Positions 1 to 9,442 of a DNA stretch of 64,000 bases are shown here, piece after piece. The notes under the pieces were generated by a model. It made no database searches. It saw only the letters and a list, made by a program, of their open reading frames with translations, and had not been told where the DNA came from. This stretch comes from Xanthomonas sacchari (lineage in GTDB: Bacteria > Pseudomonadota > Gammaproteobacteria > Xanthomonadales > Xanthomonadaceae), in contig NZ_CP132343.1 in assembly GCF_040529065.1 (NCBI RefSeq), positions 2,790,001 through 2,854,000 of the forward strand, written 5' to 3'. Numbering within the stretch: the stretch's first letter is position 1; every line of letters begins with the position of its first letter. The translations under genes and the position numbers were made by a program.

Positions 1-176
1 AATGAACGAAGCGTCAGCGTTGTTACCGCTAACGCGAACGCACAGCCAGGAAAAACCAGCAGGTTATGCGTCTGCCTCCGTCGATCACTGCGATGCGTCT
101 CACACTGTCGCGTCCGCCGCCAACTGTCTACCTTCGGCAGCGAGCCGGCTTATACAGTAGCCGCGACACACCACGG

Positions 177-1700
177 ATGGCGGGGATGGCCGCGGGACGA
201 GATATCGCCAAAGGCGCTCTACTGAGCGCGGCCTACTGCAGCGCCTTCCTGCTGGCCTGGCGCTGCTCCGTGGACCAGTGGTATCTGCCGGCAGGCGTGC
301 GCGTCGCCAGCCTGCTGTTCCTGCCCGCACGGCGCTGGCCGTGGTTGCTGGCCGGCGAAGCCGCCGCGTTGCTGACGCTGCGCATTCCGATGAGCGAGGC
401 CTGGGGCGCAAGCGCCACCTGGGCATATCTGAGTCCGTTCCTGCTGATGCCGGCCGTGTCGCTGCTGCCGGTCGTCGTGCGTCAACGCATTCCGGATCTG
501 GCACGCAACGATCACTGGCTGCTGCCGCTGACACTGGCGACCGCGCTGTGGAGCACGCTGTGCAACATCGCGATCAACAGCGCACTTGGCGGGCCGGCAG
601 GGCCCGCGCCACTGGACGTGCTGCTGCGCTACTGGCTTGGCGATTACCTCGGCACGCTGATGTTCGTGCTGCCGGCATTGCTGTGGTTGCGCCGCGACGA
701 GCCTGCGCAGATGCAGGCCTCGCTGCTGCGCGAGGGGTTGGCGTCGATCGGCGTGGTCGTGGCGCTGTCGGCATCGATCGCCCTGGCCGGCGACGCGCTG
801 CTGCGGCAACTGCTGATGGTCCTGCTGGTGATCCCGGCGATCGTGCTGACGCTGCGACATGGGTGGCGGGGCGCGGCGCTCGGCGTGGTCCTGGCGAACG
901 TCGCCGTGGCGCTGTCCATGCCCAGGGTCGTGGCACCCGGCATGCACGACGCCGACGCGTTCGTGGTGCAGATCCTGCTTGCCGCCACGGCCACGGTGAT
1001 GTTCGCGTTCGGGTCGCGCATCTCCGCGGCCTATCGGCACATGCGCGACGACGGACGCCTGCGCGAGCAGGCGCTGGCCTTCGCGCAGGCCGGCTATCTG
1101 TCGGCCGAACGCACGCTGCGCCGGCGCGTGGTCGACTACACCGACCTCAGCACCCAGATCAACAAGCTGCGCCGCGACGTGGTGGAGGACCTGCGCGCGC
1201 GCGGCCATTACGCCGCCGCCATGCAGATGACCCGCACCGGCGTGATCCAGGCGCAGTTGCTGGACGAGTACGTCACTGCACTGTATCCGCTCGGCATCGA
1301 GACGCATGGGCTGTACCCCACCCTGCACTCGCCGACCTTCGCCAACCTGTGCGGGACGGAGTTCCGCTGCCGCCTGCATGGTGATCCGCGGCGGCTGTCG
1401 CTGGGCCTGCAACTGGTGGCCTATCGCTGCATCCTCGACGCGATCGAGACGCTGCCCGTGGCCCACACCCATCTGCTGCAGGCGCGCGTATGGCGTGCCA
1501 GAGGGCGACAGGGCATCGCCATCCGCATCACCGCCGATGCCGCGATGCTGAGCGCCTTGCGGCGCCGCCCGGAGGCGCCGGAGCGCGAGCTGGCGGTCCG
1601 CCTGCAGGCGCATGGCGGCACCTGCCGGCGCCGCCATGCGTTGAGCTTCAGCTTCCTGGTGTCCGAAAGCCAGGCCGCCGGCCTCACTCCAACGCGGTGA
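177..1700 (+). CDS. MASE1-like integral membrane sensor protein without recognisable output domain
   Basis: The N-terminal ~300 residues form about eight hydrophobic segments with the look of a MASE1 sensor domain (an early 'WYLPAGVR' segment, then alternating helices). The C-terminal ~200 residues are soluble, begin with a helical linker rich in Arg and Glu, and show neither a GGDEF motif nor histidine-kinase H, N or G boxes, so signalling output is unclear; a degenerate kinase-like fold is possible. I chose the ATG at 177 because it lies just before the first membrane helix; an upstream in-frame start at 66 would add a Pro/Arg-rich stretch unlike a coding N-terminus. Its 3' end overlaps the convergent gene on the other strand by 17 bases. 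The MASE1 assignment is by pattern only. Confidence 0.7.
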   Translation: MAGMAAGRDIAKGALLSAAYCSAFLLAWRCSVDQWYLPAGVRVASLLFLPARRWPWLLAGEAAALLTLRIPMSEAWGASATWAYLSPFLLMPAVSLLPVVVRQRIPDLARNDHWLLPLTLATALWSTLCNIAINSALGGPAGPAPLDVLLRYWLGDYLGTLMFVLPALLWLRRDEPAQMQASLLREGLASIGVVVALSASIALAGDALLRQLLMVLLVIPAIVLTLRHGWRGAALGVVLANVAVALSMPRVVAPGMHDADAFVVQILLAATATVMFAFGSRISAAYRHMRDDGRLREQALAFAQAGYLSAERTLRRRVVDYTDLSTQINKLRRDVVEDLRARGHYAAAMQMTRTGVIQAQLLDEYVTALYPLGIETHGLYPTLHSPTFANLCGTEFRCRLHGDPRRLSLGLQLVAYRCILDAIETLPVAHTHLLQARVWRARGRQGIAIRITADAAMLSALRRRPEAPERELAVRLQAHGGTCRRRHALSFSFLVSESQAAGLTPTR

Positions 1701-2103
1701 TCTCCCAGGCGTCGCCGCTGGCTTCCTCGCGCAGCCGCACCACCACATCCGCTGTCCGATAGATCACGCGACCCGGCATCGCCGGCGATGCCGTGAGCGA
1801 GACCCGCGCCACGTCGCTGCCCATCGGCAGCACCCACAGGGTCTTGCCGATGCGGCCGACCGCGGCACGCACCACACCGCTGGCGTCGTTGATCTGCAGG
1901 TAGTTCACGCCATCGCGCGAGAACGCATAGACGCGCCAGGCCGAGTCCGTGGCCAGATTCAGCGCCTTGGGCACGCTTTCGCCGAGTCCCTTGCCCACCA
2001 CCCCATGCCCGCCAGAGGGACAGCAGGACTGTGCCTGCGCCTGAAAGGACAGCGCCAGCCCCGCTGCCGCCATGATCGCCAAGCCCTTCGCCTTCGTCTT
2101 CAT
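1684..2103 (-). CDS. small exported protein of unknown function
   Basis: This 139-residue protein starts with a clear Sec signal peptide (Lys-rich start, hydrophobic Ala/Leu core, AQAQS cleavage region), followed by a Cys-Cys pair and a compact domain of short beta-type segments. I do not recognise the family. The ATG at 2103 was preferred over the one at 2121 because AAGGAA stands eight bases before it and the signal peptide then begins normally with MKTKAK. It is convergent with the MASE1-like gene and has a 260-base gap upstream. Periplasmic or secreted location is inferred from the signal peptide. Confidence 0.7.
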   Translation of the reverse strand: MKTKAKGLAIMAAAGLALSFQAQAQSCCPSGGHGVVGKGLGESVPKALNLATDSAWRVYAFSRDGVNYLQINDASGVVRAAVGRIGKTLWVLPMGSDVARVSLTASPAMPGRVIYRTADVVVRLREEASGDAWEITALE

Positions 2104-2363
2104 TCCATGTTCCTTTCCCATCCGGGGAATTCCGCCTGCATCTCAGGCTGGATCAAGGTACGTGGTCCGGGGCGTGAAGCGGTCGACAAACAGCGCCGCG
2201 GCCATCGCGCCCGACCAGGTCGTTATCTGTCCACGATGAAAAAACGCCCTGCCGCCGACAGCAGCGCATCCGCAATCAAAGCGAATCCGGTTGCACGCGA
2301 TCGACCACGCCGGAATGCAGGTCGTGCTTGACCCGCCACGCATTTCGAAACATCATTAGTTAC

Positions 2364-2807
2364 ATGAAGCGCGACAGCCGCCTGTCCTCCGTCCTGCATG
2401 CTTTGCTGCACATGGCCGAGCACGAGGGCCCCATGACCTCCGACGCCCTGGCCCAGTGCCTGGGCACCAACCCCGTCGTGGTCCGGCGCACGATGGGGTA
2501 CCTGCGCGAAGCCGGCATCGTGACCTCGGACCGCGGGCACGCCGGCGGATGGCGCATCCATGTCGACCTGGCCACGGTCACCCTGCGCCAGTTGCACGAG
2601 GCACTGGGCGAACCGGCCCTGTTCGCCATCGGCAATCGCCACGAATCCCCGGCGTGCCTGGTGGAGCAAGCGGTGAATGCCGCACTGGAAGGCACGTTCG
2701 CAGAAGCCGAGGCGTTGCTGTTGAAGCGGTTTTCGGAGATCACCCTTGCCGACCTGGCCGCCGACTTCGCGCGCCGGCATGCGGCGGCACGACGCACGAG
2801 GAATTGA
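2364..2807 (+). CDS. Rrf2-family transcriptional regulator
   Basis: A 147-residue winged-helix protein of the Rrf2 family: the N-terminal part (MKRDSRLSSVLHALLHMAEH, then a DNA-recognition helix around residues 35-60 ending in a GGW wing) is typical of the YwnA-like branch. It does not have the three-Cys cluster of IscR; the cysteines are C32 and C98, so an iron-sulfur cluster is unlikely, but thiol sensing is possible. ATG 2364 is chosen because the family begins at this Met. The stop is two bases before the next start, so it is almost certainly co-transcribed with the flavoprotein that follows and probably controls it. Confidence 0.88.
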   Translation: MKRDSRLSSVLHALLHMAEHEGPMTSDALAQCLGTNPVVVRRTMGYLREAGIVTSDRGHAGGWRIHVDLATVTLRQLHEALGEPALFAIGNRHESPACLVEQAVNAALEGTFAEAEALLLKRFSEITLADLAADFARRHAAARRTRN

Positions 2808-2809
2808 GC

Positions 2810-3718
2810 ATGCATTACGACACCATCGTCATCGGCGGCAGCTATGCGGGCATGGCCGCCGCCCTGCAATTGCTGCGGGCACGCCGCTCCGTGCTGGTGA
2901 TCGACGCGGGCCAGCGCCGCAATCGCACGGCCCGCCATGCACATGGCTTCCTCGGCCAGGACGGCGTGCCGCCGGACGCCATCGCGGCGACCGCGCGCCA
3001 GCAGCTCGACGCGTATCCGACGCTGGCCTGGCTCGACGCCCACGCCCTGACCGTCACCGGCTCCCTGGACGCCTTCAAGGTGACCACCTCCGATGGCGGC
3101 ACGCACCAAGGCAGTCGCATCCTGCTGGCCGCCGGCGTCGCCGACCGGCTTCCGGCCGTCGACGGTCTTGCCGAACGCTGGGGCACGGCGGTCTTCCACT
3201 GCCCGTATTGCCACGGCTACGAGCTGGACCAGGGTCGCATCGGCATCGTCGGCGCCGGCCCGCTGTCCGCGCACCAGGCCGAACTGCTCACCGAATGGGG
3301 CGATGTGACCTTGCTCGTCAACGGCGCGCTGCACCTGGACGAAGCGGCCAGGGCTCGCCTGACCGGTCGCGGCGTGGCGATCAAGGAGGCGCCCATCGAC
3401 AGGATCGACGGGCATGCCGACGTGGTCCTGGCCGACGGTCGCCGGCTGACCTTCGCCGGCCTGTTCACGGCCCCGCGCACCGTCCCGTCCGGCTCCCTCG
3501 CCGAAGCCATGGGCTGCCAGCTGGAAGAGACGCCGATGGGCCTCCAGGTCCGCATCGACGCCGAGCACAGGACCTCGGTGGCCGGCGTCTTCGCCTGCGG
3601 CGACCTGGCGAAAGCGCCGCATTCGCTGTCCTTGGCCGTGGGCAGCGGCGCCATGGCCGGCGCGCAGCTTCACCGTTCGCTGGTCTGGCCGGAGAGCTTC
3701 GCCGCGCCGCCAGCATAA
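2810..3718 (+). CDS. NAD(P)/FAD-dependent oxidoreductase, thioredoxin-reductase-like
   Basis: A 302-residue flavoprotein with an N-terminal FAD-binding GGSYAG motif (residues 9-14), a redox-active CPYC pair (C131, C134), a second dinucleotide-binding GAGPLS motif, and a C-terminal FAD-contacting segment FACGD. Length and domain order match thioredoxin-reductase-like enzymes; the first glycine-rich motif is GGSYAG rather than the GxGxxG of true TrxB, as in the regulator-linked oxidoreductase branch. It likely transfers electrons from NADPH to a disulfide or small-molecule substrate in the cytoplasm. It starts two bases after the Rrf2 regulator gene, pointing to a coupled two-gene operon. Confidence 0.87.
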   Translation: MHYDTIVIGGSYAGMAAALQLLRARRSVLVIDAGQRRNRTARHAHGFLGQDGVPPDAIAATARQQLDAYPTLAWLDAHALTVTGSLDAFKVTTSDGGTHQGSRILLAAGVADRLPAVDGLAERWGTAVFHCPYCHGYELDQGRIGIVGAGPLSAHQAELLTEWGDVTLLVNGALHLDEAARARLTGRGVAIKEAPIDRIDGHADVVLADGRRLTFAGLFTAPRTVPSGSLAEAMGCQLEETPMGLQVRIDAEHRTSVAGVFACGDLAKAPHSLSLAVGSGAMAGAQLHRSLVWPESFAAPPA

Positions 3719-3884
3719 GCACGCACGGGATGACGCCCTCTCGGATTCCGCGGCCGTAGCGGGCTACGCCGAGCACATCGCGCGGACGCCGTCATGCCAC
3801 ACGTAGCCGTGTTGGCCGTGCGCATCGCCCCCGTAGGCTGCGACGCATTAGACGCGACGTGCGCGTGCGCCAAACCTGACCAGG

Positions 3885-6056
3885 TCAGTCCAGCCCGGCA
3901 AACAGGCCATGCAACTCGGCAAAGCCCACCGGTTTGACCAGATGCGCATCGAACCCGGCCCGCGCAGAATCCTGGCGATCGCCGTCCTGCCCCCAGCCGG
4001 TCAGCGCGACGATGGTGATGTCCCTGCCCCAGTCGCACGCGCGGATGCGGCGGCACGCTTCGCGCCCGTCCATGCCGGGCATGCCGATGTCCATCAGGAT
4101 CACCTCCGGGCGCATGCGTGCGCCCATCGCCAGCGCTTCCTCGCCGCCTCCGGCGGTGCGCACGTCATGCCCGTCCAGTTCCAGCAGCGCGGCCAGCGCC
4201 AGCGCGATATCCGCGTTGTCGTCGACCACCAGGATCCGGCGCACGGTTGGTGCCGGCCTGACATCTCCCGTGCCCGACACCGCGGCAGGCGCGGCGTCGG
4301 AGGGGAGCCGCACGACGAACGTGCTGCCCTTCCCGGCTCCCTCGCTGCGTGCCTCGACAGTGCCGCCATGCATCTCGACCAGTTGTCTGACCAGCATCAG
4401 GCCGATGCCGAGCCCGCCTTGCGCACGCTCCAGCGTGCGATCCACCTGGGTGAACAGTTCGAAGATGGCGCCGATCTTGTCCGGTGGGATGCCGGAACCG
4501 TTGTCCTGCACCACGACCTCGACGCCGCCCTCGATCGCGTCGACCCGGACTTCGATGTCTCCCCCGGGAGGCGTGTACTTGCACGCATTGGTGAGCAGGT
4601 TTCCGAACACCTGGGTCAGACGCACCGGGTCTCCCTGCAGCGGCAGCGGCGCCTCCGGCAACACCACACGCAACCGATGCCGCTGCTGGTCCAGCGCAGG
4701 ACGGCAGACCTCGACCGCCTGCTGGATCACCTCGGCCAGCAGCAACTGCTCGCGCCGCAGCTCCAGCTTGCCCTGTTTGATGCGGTTGACGTCGAGCAGG
4801 TCGTCCACCAGCCGCACCAGGTGCCGTACCTGCCGCTCCATGACCTCCTGCGCCTTGCGCGACAGCGCTTCGTTGCCGTGCGAGCGCTTGAGCACTTCCA
4901 GCATGTTGCGCAACGGCGCCAGCGGATTACGTAGTTCGTGCGCGAGCATGGCCAGGAACTCGTCCTTGCGTTGCCGCTCCTGCGCCAGCTCCGCCTCGAT
5001 CTGATGGCGCTCCACCAGTTCGGCGGCCTGCCGGGCGAGCAGGTCGATGTAACGCAGCGCGTCCGGGTCGGGGCCGCCCGGCCAGCGGTAATGGTTGTTG
5101 AGCATGCCCAGCAGCCGCCCATCGCGGCTGAGCAACGGCGTGCACTGGATGGAGCGGATCTGGTCCTCCATCACCACCTCCAGGCCCAGTGTCCCCTGCA
5201 GGCCCTCCAGCTTCTCCACGTCGGCCACCACCAGACGCTGCACCTGCTTTGCCGCTTCCCCGCAACTGGCGTCCCAGCCGTCCTCGCGGAAATGCTCGAC
5301 CAGCCGCGCCCCCAGGCCCTGGTGCACCACGATCCGCAGGGTTTTTTTGACCGGATCGAAGATCTGGATGTTGCCCTTGTCGGTGCCGGAGATGTCGGCG
5401 GCCGCCGCGAGGATCTTCTGCAGCAGCGGTTCGAACTCCCCGGGACCGACCAGTTCGGCACTCAACTCCTGCAACCGGGCGAGCGCGGCCATTTCCTTGC
5501 GCAGATGCGCGGCTGCACGTTCCCGCTCCACCACAATGCTGGTCGCCAGTGCGCCGAATTCGGCGACCTTGCGCTCCCACGCATTGGCCTGCCGCGCTTC
5601 GGAAAGACACAGGAAAAACGATCCGACCGCCTTGCCGCCCTGCCCGATCGCCGGGTGCGAATAGCACGCCAGAATGCCGTTTTCCAGGCAAAGCGAACGC
5701 CAGGGCGCGGCCCACTGCGGCGCATGCTCCACGTCCTCGCACTCGACCGGATGCCCCTCGTGGATGGCGGTGCCGCAGGTGCCGATGAGCGCTTCCCCGA
5801 TCGGCAGGCCGCGGATGGCCGCGGCGAACGCAGGAGGAAAATGCGACGAGTAACCATCGCCCATCGTGCGGCGGTCCTGGCTCGCCAGCAGCACGCAGGC
5901 GCGGGCGTCTGGAACAAGCCGGCCGACCGCATCGGTGAGCGCATCCAGGCACTCGGCCATGGGCGCCCCAGACGCGATCATCAGCAGCGCCTTGCGCTGC
6001 TCCGCATCCAGTTGCGCATCACGCTGGGCCTGAGCCAGTTCTCGGTACACGTGCAC
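3885..6056 (-). CDS. soluble hybrid sensor histidine kinase with GAF domains and receiver
   Basis: A 723-residue protein with no membrane segment: GAF-like domain (about 20-180), second GAF (about 195-350), HisKA dimerisation domain with H-box HELRNP (H373), HATPase domain (about 475-588, N490, DNGSGIP, GLGIGL) and a C-terminal receiver (about 606-722) with phosphoacceptor D656 and conserved K708. All catalytic residues of kinase and receiver are present, so it should autophosphorylate and relay internally. The start is GTG at 6056 with a weak ribosome site; no response regulator with an effector domain lies nearby. GAF ligands cannot be deduced. Confidence 0.9.
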   Translation of the reverse strand: MHVYRELAQAQRDAQLDAEQRKALLMIASGAPMAECLDALTDAVGRLVPDARACVLLASQDRRTMGDGYSSHFPPAFAAAIRGLPIGEALIGTCGTAIHEGHPVECEDVEHAPQWAAPWRSLCLENGILACYSHPAIGQGGKAVGSFFLCLSEARQANAWERKVAEFGALATSIVVERERAAAHLRKEMAALARLQELSAELVGPGEFEPLLQKILAAAADISGTDKGNIQIFDPVKKTLRIVVHQGLGARLVEHFREDGWDASCGEAAKQVQRLVVADVEKLEGLQGTLGLEVVMEDQIRSIQCTPLLSRDGRLLGMLNNHYRWPGGPDPDALRYIDLLARQAAELVERHQIEAELAQERQRKDEFLAMLAHELRNPLAPLRNMLEVLKRSHGNEALSRKAQEVMERQVRHLVRLVDDLLDVNRIKQGKLELRREQLLLAEVIQQAVEVCRPALDQQRHRLRVVLPEAPLPLQGDPVRLTQVFGNLLTNACKYTPPGGDIEVRVDAIEGGVEVVVQDNGSGIPPDKIGAIFELFTQVDRTLERAQGGLGIGLMLVRQLVEMHGGTVEARSEGAGKGSTFVVRLPSDAAPAAVSGTGDVRPAPTVRRILVVDDNADIALALAALLELDGHDVRTAGGGEEALAMGARMRPEVILMDIGMPGMDGREACRRIRACDWGRDITIVALTGWGQDGDRQDSARAGFDAHLVKPVGFAELHGLFAGLD

Positions 6057-6324
6057 CTATCTACGATCGCCGCAGCGGTGTTAATGGATAACACTGGAGA
6101 CGATTCGTCATGAATGAAACCGAGATCCGCTGAAAGCGCGGCCGCCACGGTCCGTCGGAAGACCATGTTGGCATAGGTGCCGCGTGAAGCGCGTGCGACG
6201 TGCATCAAGGTCTGCGGCCGAAGCGGCGTTTGGATGCAGCGAGACGAACCGCAGCGCTTGGCGCCAGACCTTCACGCTGGCACCGATCCCGAACCCGCTC
6301 ACCTGGCGCGGCGACAGGGCATCG

Positions 6325-7104
6325 CTAGTTCGTGGCCTGCGACCAGCGACGCGCGGCCTCCAGCGGATCCATCCGTTCGCGCGAGACGAGATCATCCAGC
6401 CGCGACACCGCTTCGTTGCCCAGATACGTGTTACGCAACGCGGCCGCTGCCGCTTCCGGCAACCGGTGCATCACCTCATGGCGCGCGAGCAGCGTCGCCT
6501 CGTCGGCGCCGCCCATCACTCCCAGCGGATCCTGCAGTGGCCGGATCGCGTATGTCTCATGAAGGAACTGCGGCTTCCACAACGGCACCACGACCCAATG
6601 GCCGTGCTGCACCGCATGTTCGTACGCCGCCACGCAGTCGTCCAGCGTGCCGTTCTCGAAGTGATAACCGGCCTCTGCAAGGCCATACTGCGTCATCGCC
6701 GCGCGCGAGAACCGGCTGATGCCCGCGCCCGCGCCGATGCCCTGGATGCGCTTGTGCATGCGTGCAGTCACCTCCGGCTTGCGCAGATCCTCGATCGAGG
6801 ACACCAGGGCCTGCGGTACGTAGTCCGGCACGCCCCAGTACGCATAGGGGCGGTAGAGGACGGCGACCTTCTCGAACCTGCTCGCCATCGGAGCGAAATA
6901 GACGCCGTGGCTGTCGGGTAGCCATGCGCTGCACAGCATGTCGGCCTCGCCCGCGTGCAGTTGTGCGAAGGCCTGCGCATGCGGGGCGAGCGTTTCCGTC
7001 ACGTCCACGCCATGGCGGGCAAGAACGGACCGGATCACACCGGAGGCCGCACGATGAAACGAGAGATCGATCGTCAGCAGACGAACCTGCAGGGTCTGGG
7101 CCAT
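6325..7104 (-). CDS. glycine betaine-type ABC transporter substrate-binding protein, apparently without signal peptide
   Basis: A 259-residue protein of the OpuAC/ProX-like periplasmic binding family (two-lobed fold with the characteristic 'hGxADMLCSAWLPDSH' region and a second-lobe 'VVVPLWKPQFLHE' stretch with aromatic residues). The chosen ATG at 7104 yields MAQTLQVRLL, which is not a signal peptide; the upstream extension to 7176 is hydrophilic too. No permease or ATPase gene is adjacent. It may therefore be an orphan or cytoplasmic sensor-type member, or the annotated start may be wrong. Substrate is not deducible beyond the family. Confidence 0.75.
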   Translation of the reverse strand: MAQTLQVRLLTIDLSFHRAASGVIRSVLARHGVDVTETLAPHAQAFAQLHAGEADMLCSAWLPDSHGVYFAPMASRFEKVAVLYRPYAYWGVPDYVPQALVSSIEDLRKPEVTARMHKRIQGIGAGAGISRFSRAAMTQYGLAEAGYHFENGTLDDCVAAYEHAVQHGHWVVVPLWKPQFLHETYAIRPLQDPLGVMGGADEATLLARHEVMHRLPEAAAAALRNTYLGNEAVSRLDDLVSRERMDPLEAARRWSQATN

Positions 7105-7210
7105 GGAATTCGACTCCGGGGAAAGAAGCGCCGATTCACCCGGCGCTCTCTGATGGACGGAAGGACTGCGCAGCACGCCCGGCGACGAACATGCCGCACC
7201 TAACGCGCAG

Positions 7211-8341
7211 CTAGCGCTGGCCTGCCGGCAGATCGACCCGGTACAGCTTCACCGGGAAGCGAATGGTCGATGTACCCCGATTGAAGGCCGGCGCACCGTC
7301 GATCTGCGCAACCGGCAAGTAGACGTGGCCCTGTCCATCGAGAAACGGCGCATCGGCCCAACGCAGATCGCGATCGTGCGCGATCGTCGATACCGTCCCG
7401 TCCGGCGCACGCCGCATCAGCGTGTTGTCGGCCAGCGGCGTGTAGTACAGGCTGCCATCGGCGCCCATCGCGGTGCCACCGATCGGCGGATTGTCGAACC
7501 ACGGGCGCACGTGCTGCGCGAGTGCCGCGTCGTCGATGGCGTCATCGTCCAGATAGCGCGTCTCGATCTGCGACAGCGGGCCGGTCAGTGGGCCGAAGTA
7601 CAGGGTGCGGCCATCCGGGCTCAACTCCAACGGATCGGCATTGACCTGCAGCGGCTTGCCGTCGTTGCCGGTCAGCACCTTGCCATTGACGATGATCCTG
7701 TCGTTGGCGCGGGCGCGGGCGAACGCTGCGCCATCGAAGCGGCGCCTCGCACTGCCGCTGTCCAGGTCCAGCACGATCACCGCGCCTTCGCCGGCATCGG
7801 TCAGGTAGGCATGTCCACCGTGGATGCGGATGTCGTCGACGTAGGAGTGATCGCGGATCGCGTCTTTCGGGAAGAGGTAGACGCGCACCACGCGATCGGT
7901 GCGCGGATCGATGTGGACGACCTTGGCGCCATCGGCGACCGGCGTGCCGCCGAACTCCGGCGTGCCCGTGTCGACGATCCAGAGATCGCCGCGCGCGTCC
8001 TTGTGGATCGCGTTGACGCTGACGAACGCGTGCGCCGCGGCGCTGCCCGGCGTCCAGCTGTTCCAGCCGGCGTCCGGATAGGGAGCGAGCGCGCCATCTT
8101 TGCGCGCGATGGCCACGGCCGGGCCCGTATTGCCCGTCCAGCGCGGCGTGCTGACGATGAAGCGCCCTCGTCCATCCAGCGCCGCCGCATTCCACGGCAT
8201 CTGCTGGCTCTCGCGCACGACGACAAGCGTTGCGGGGGGTGCCGCCGCCGATGCGGCGATGGACGCTGCGAACGCACCGCAAGCTGCGAGGCTGGCGGCG
8301 ACAAACAGGACCCACCGAGGCGGGGCGAAGTGGTGTGGCAT
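7211..8341 (-). CDS. exported yellow/MRJP-family (L-dopachrome tautomerase-related) beta-propeller protein
   Basis: A 376-residue protein with a signal peptide (hydrophobic core within residues 10-30, ending near AFAAS) and a beta-propeller of SMP-30/gluconolactonase type; segments such as 'DLWIVDTG', 'DDIRI', 'YLTDAGEGAVIVLDLDSG' and 'ELSPDGRTLYFGPL' are typical of the bacterial major-royal-jelly/yellow family. Enzymatic role in bacteria is not established; periplasmic location is inferred. It is divergent from a LysR gene at 8511, and the shared 169-base gap contains an inverted repeat that could be the LysR site. Confidence 0.8.
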   Translation of the reverse strand: MPHHFAPPRWVLFVAASLAACGAFAASIAASAAAPPATLVVVRESQQMPWNAAALDGRGRFIVSTPRWTGNTGPAVAIARKDGALAPYPDAGWNSWTPGSAAAHAFVSVNAIHKDARGDLWIVDTGTPEFGGTPVADGAKVVHIDPRTDRVVRVYLFPKDAIRDHSYVDDIRIHGGHAYLTDAGEGAVIVLDLDSGSARRRFDGAAFARARANDRIIVNGKVLTGNDGKPLQVNADPLELSPDGRTLYFGPLTGPLSQIETRYLDDDAIDDAALAQHVRPWFDNPPIGGTAMGADGSLYYTPLADNTLMRRAPDGTVSTIAHDRDLRWADAPFLDGQGHVYLPVAQIDGAPAFNRGTSTIRFPVKLYRVDLPAGQR

Positions 8342-8434
8342 GGGTTTCTCCAGCAGGACGTGTGGATGACAGGCCTGCCGGAGTGTGGTGAGTGGACCTG
8401 TCCGGAAACAGCACCCGGTGGGGCAAGCAGTCTT

Positions 8435-8454
8435 GTGATAATTTTGAAAATCAC
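8435..8454. promoter_or_regulatory. imperfect inverted repeat, candidate LysR site
   Basis: GTGATA-ATTTT-G-AAAAT-CAC is a near-perfect palindrome (one extra A in the left arm) in the gap between the MRJP-like gene and the divergent LysR gene. Its AT-rich core ATTTTGAAA recurs in the perfect palindrome at 9443-9461 downstream of the same LysR gene. Role as an operator is inference. Confidence 0.5.
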
Positions 8455-8510
8455 CCCATCACCGTCGCATCCCGCGCCCAAGGCGCGGCGCATCTGCTGG
8501 AAAGACTTGG

Positions 8511-9410
8511 ATGATCAGACTGGAAGACGTGCGGATCTTCGTGTCCGCGGCCGACCATGGCAGCCTGTCGGCGGCCGCCCGCCAACTGGACCTCACGCCC
8601 GCGGTCGCCAGCGTGGCGCTGAAGCGGCTGGAGACCGAACTCGGCACCCGGCTGCTCGCGCGATCGACGCGCAGCCTGCGGCTGACGCCGGATGGCGAAC
8701 GCTACTTGCAGTACGCGCGCAAGGTGCTGGAGCAGGTCGAGGCCGGACGCAATGCGGTGGCCCAGGGCCGGAAAATGATCGGCGGTGCGGTGTCGCTGTC
8801 GATGCCGTCCGACCTGGGGCGCACCGTGCTGCTGCGATGGCTGGACGCGTTCCAGGCGCAGTACCCGAGCGTCTCCCTGCAGATCCGCATCGGCGACCAG
8901 ATCACCGACATGATCCGCGCCCCGGTCAGCGTGGCGATCCGCTACAGCGTGTCCGAGGACTCCTCGCTGGTCGCGCTGCCGCTGGCGCCCGAGAACCGGC
9001 GCGTGCTGTGCGCGTCGCCCGGTTACTTTCTGCGCCACGGCCGGCCAACGACACCGGCCGATCTGGCAAGGCACAACTGCCTGCGCTTTGCCCTGAGCGA
9101 TGCCCTGCACGATCGCTGGACCTTCTTCGGCGGCGGTACGCCGGAGGTGGTGACCGTGCACGGCGACCGCAGCAGCGACGACGGGGAACTGGTCCGGCGC
9201 TGGGCCGTGGCGGGACTCGGCATCGCCTACAAGTCCAGGCTGGATGTGCTGGACGACCTGCGCGCCGGCCGCCTCGAGGCCGCACTGACGGACTTCGAGG
9301 GGGAACGCGCGCCGCTGCACCTGGTCTGCGAGCACCGGGCGATGCTGTCTCCCACGGTCAACGCACTGCGCGACTTCCTGCTGCACAGGGTCAACGGCTA
9401 TCTGGAGTGA
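8511..9410 (+). CDS. LysR-family transcriptional regulator
   Basis: A 299-residue LysR protein: winged HTH in residues 1-60 (LEDVRIFVSAADHGSLSAAA, then ALKRLETELGTRLLARSTR) and an effector-binding domain from about 90 to 295. The 'RLLARSTRSLRLT..G' stretch places it near the DmlR/CrgA-like branch. It is divergent from the MRJP-like gene and upstream of a dehydrogenase gene, with similar AT-rich palindromes in both gaps, so it probably regulates both neighbours. Ligand unknown. Confidence 0.9.
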   Translation: MIRLEDVRIFVSAADHGSLSAAARQLDLTPAVASVALKRLETELGTRLLARSTRSLRLTPDGERYLQYARKVLEQVEAGRNAVAQGRKMIGGAVSLSMPSDLGRTVLLRWLDAFQAQYPSVSLQIRIGDQITDMIRAPVSVAIRYSVSEDSSLVALPLAPENRRVLCASPGYFLRHGRPTTPADLARHNCLRFALSDALHDRWTFFGGGTPEVVTVHGDRSSDDGELVRRWAVAGLGIAYKSRLDVLDDLRAGRLEAALTDFEGERAPLHLVCEHRAMLSPTVNALRDFLLHRVNGYLE

Positions 9411-9442
9411 AGCAGACGGGCACCTCGCGCCGGATCGGAAGA

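Noticed and set aside
219-1748. 509-residue open frame on the minus strand
   Set aside because: Antisense of the MASE1-like gene with Gln/Arg-rich low-complexity translation.
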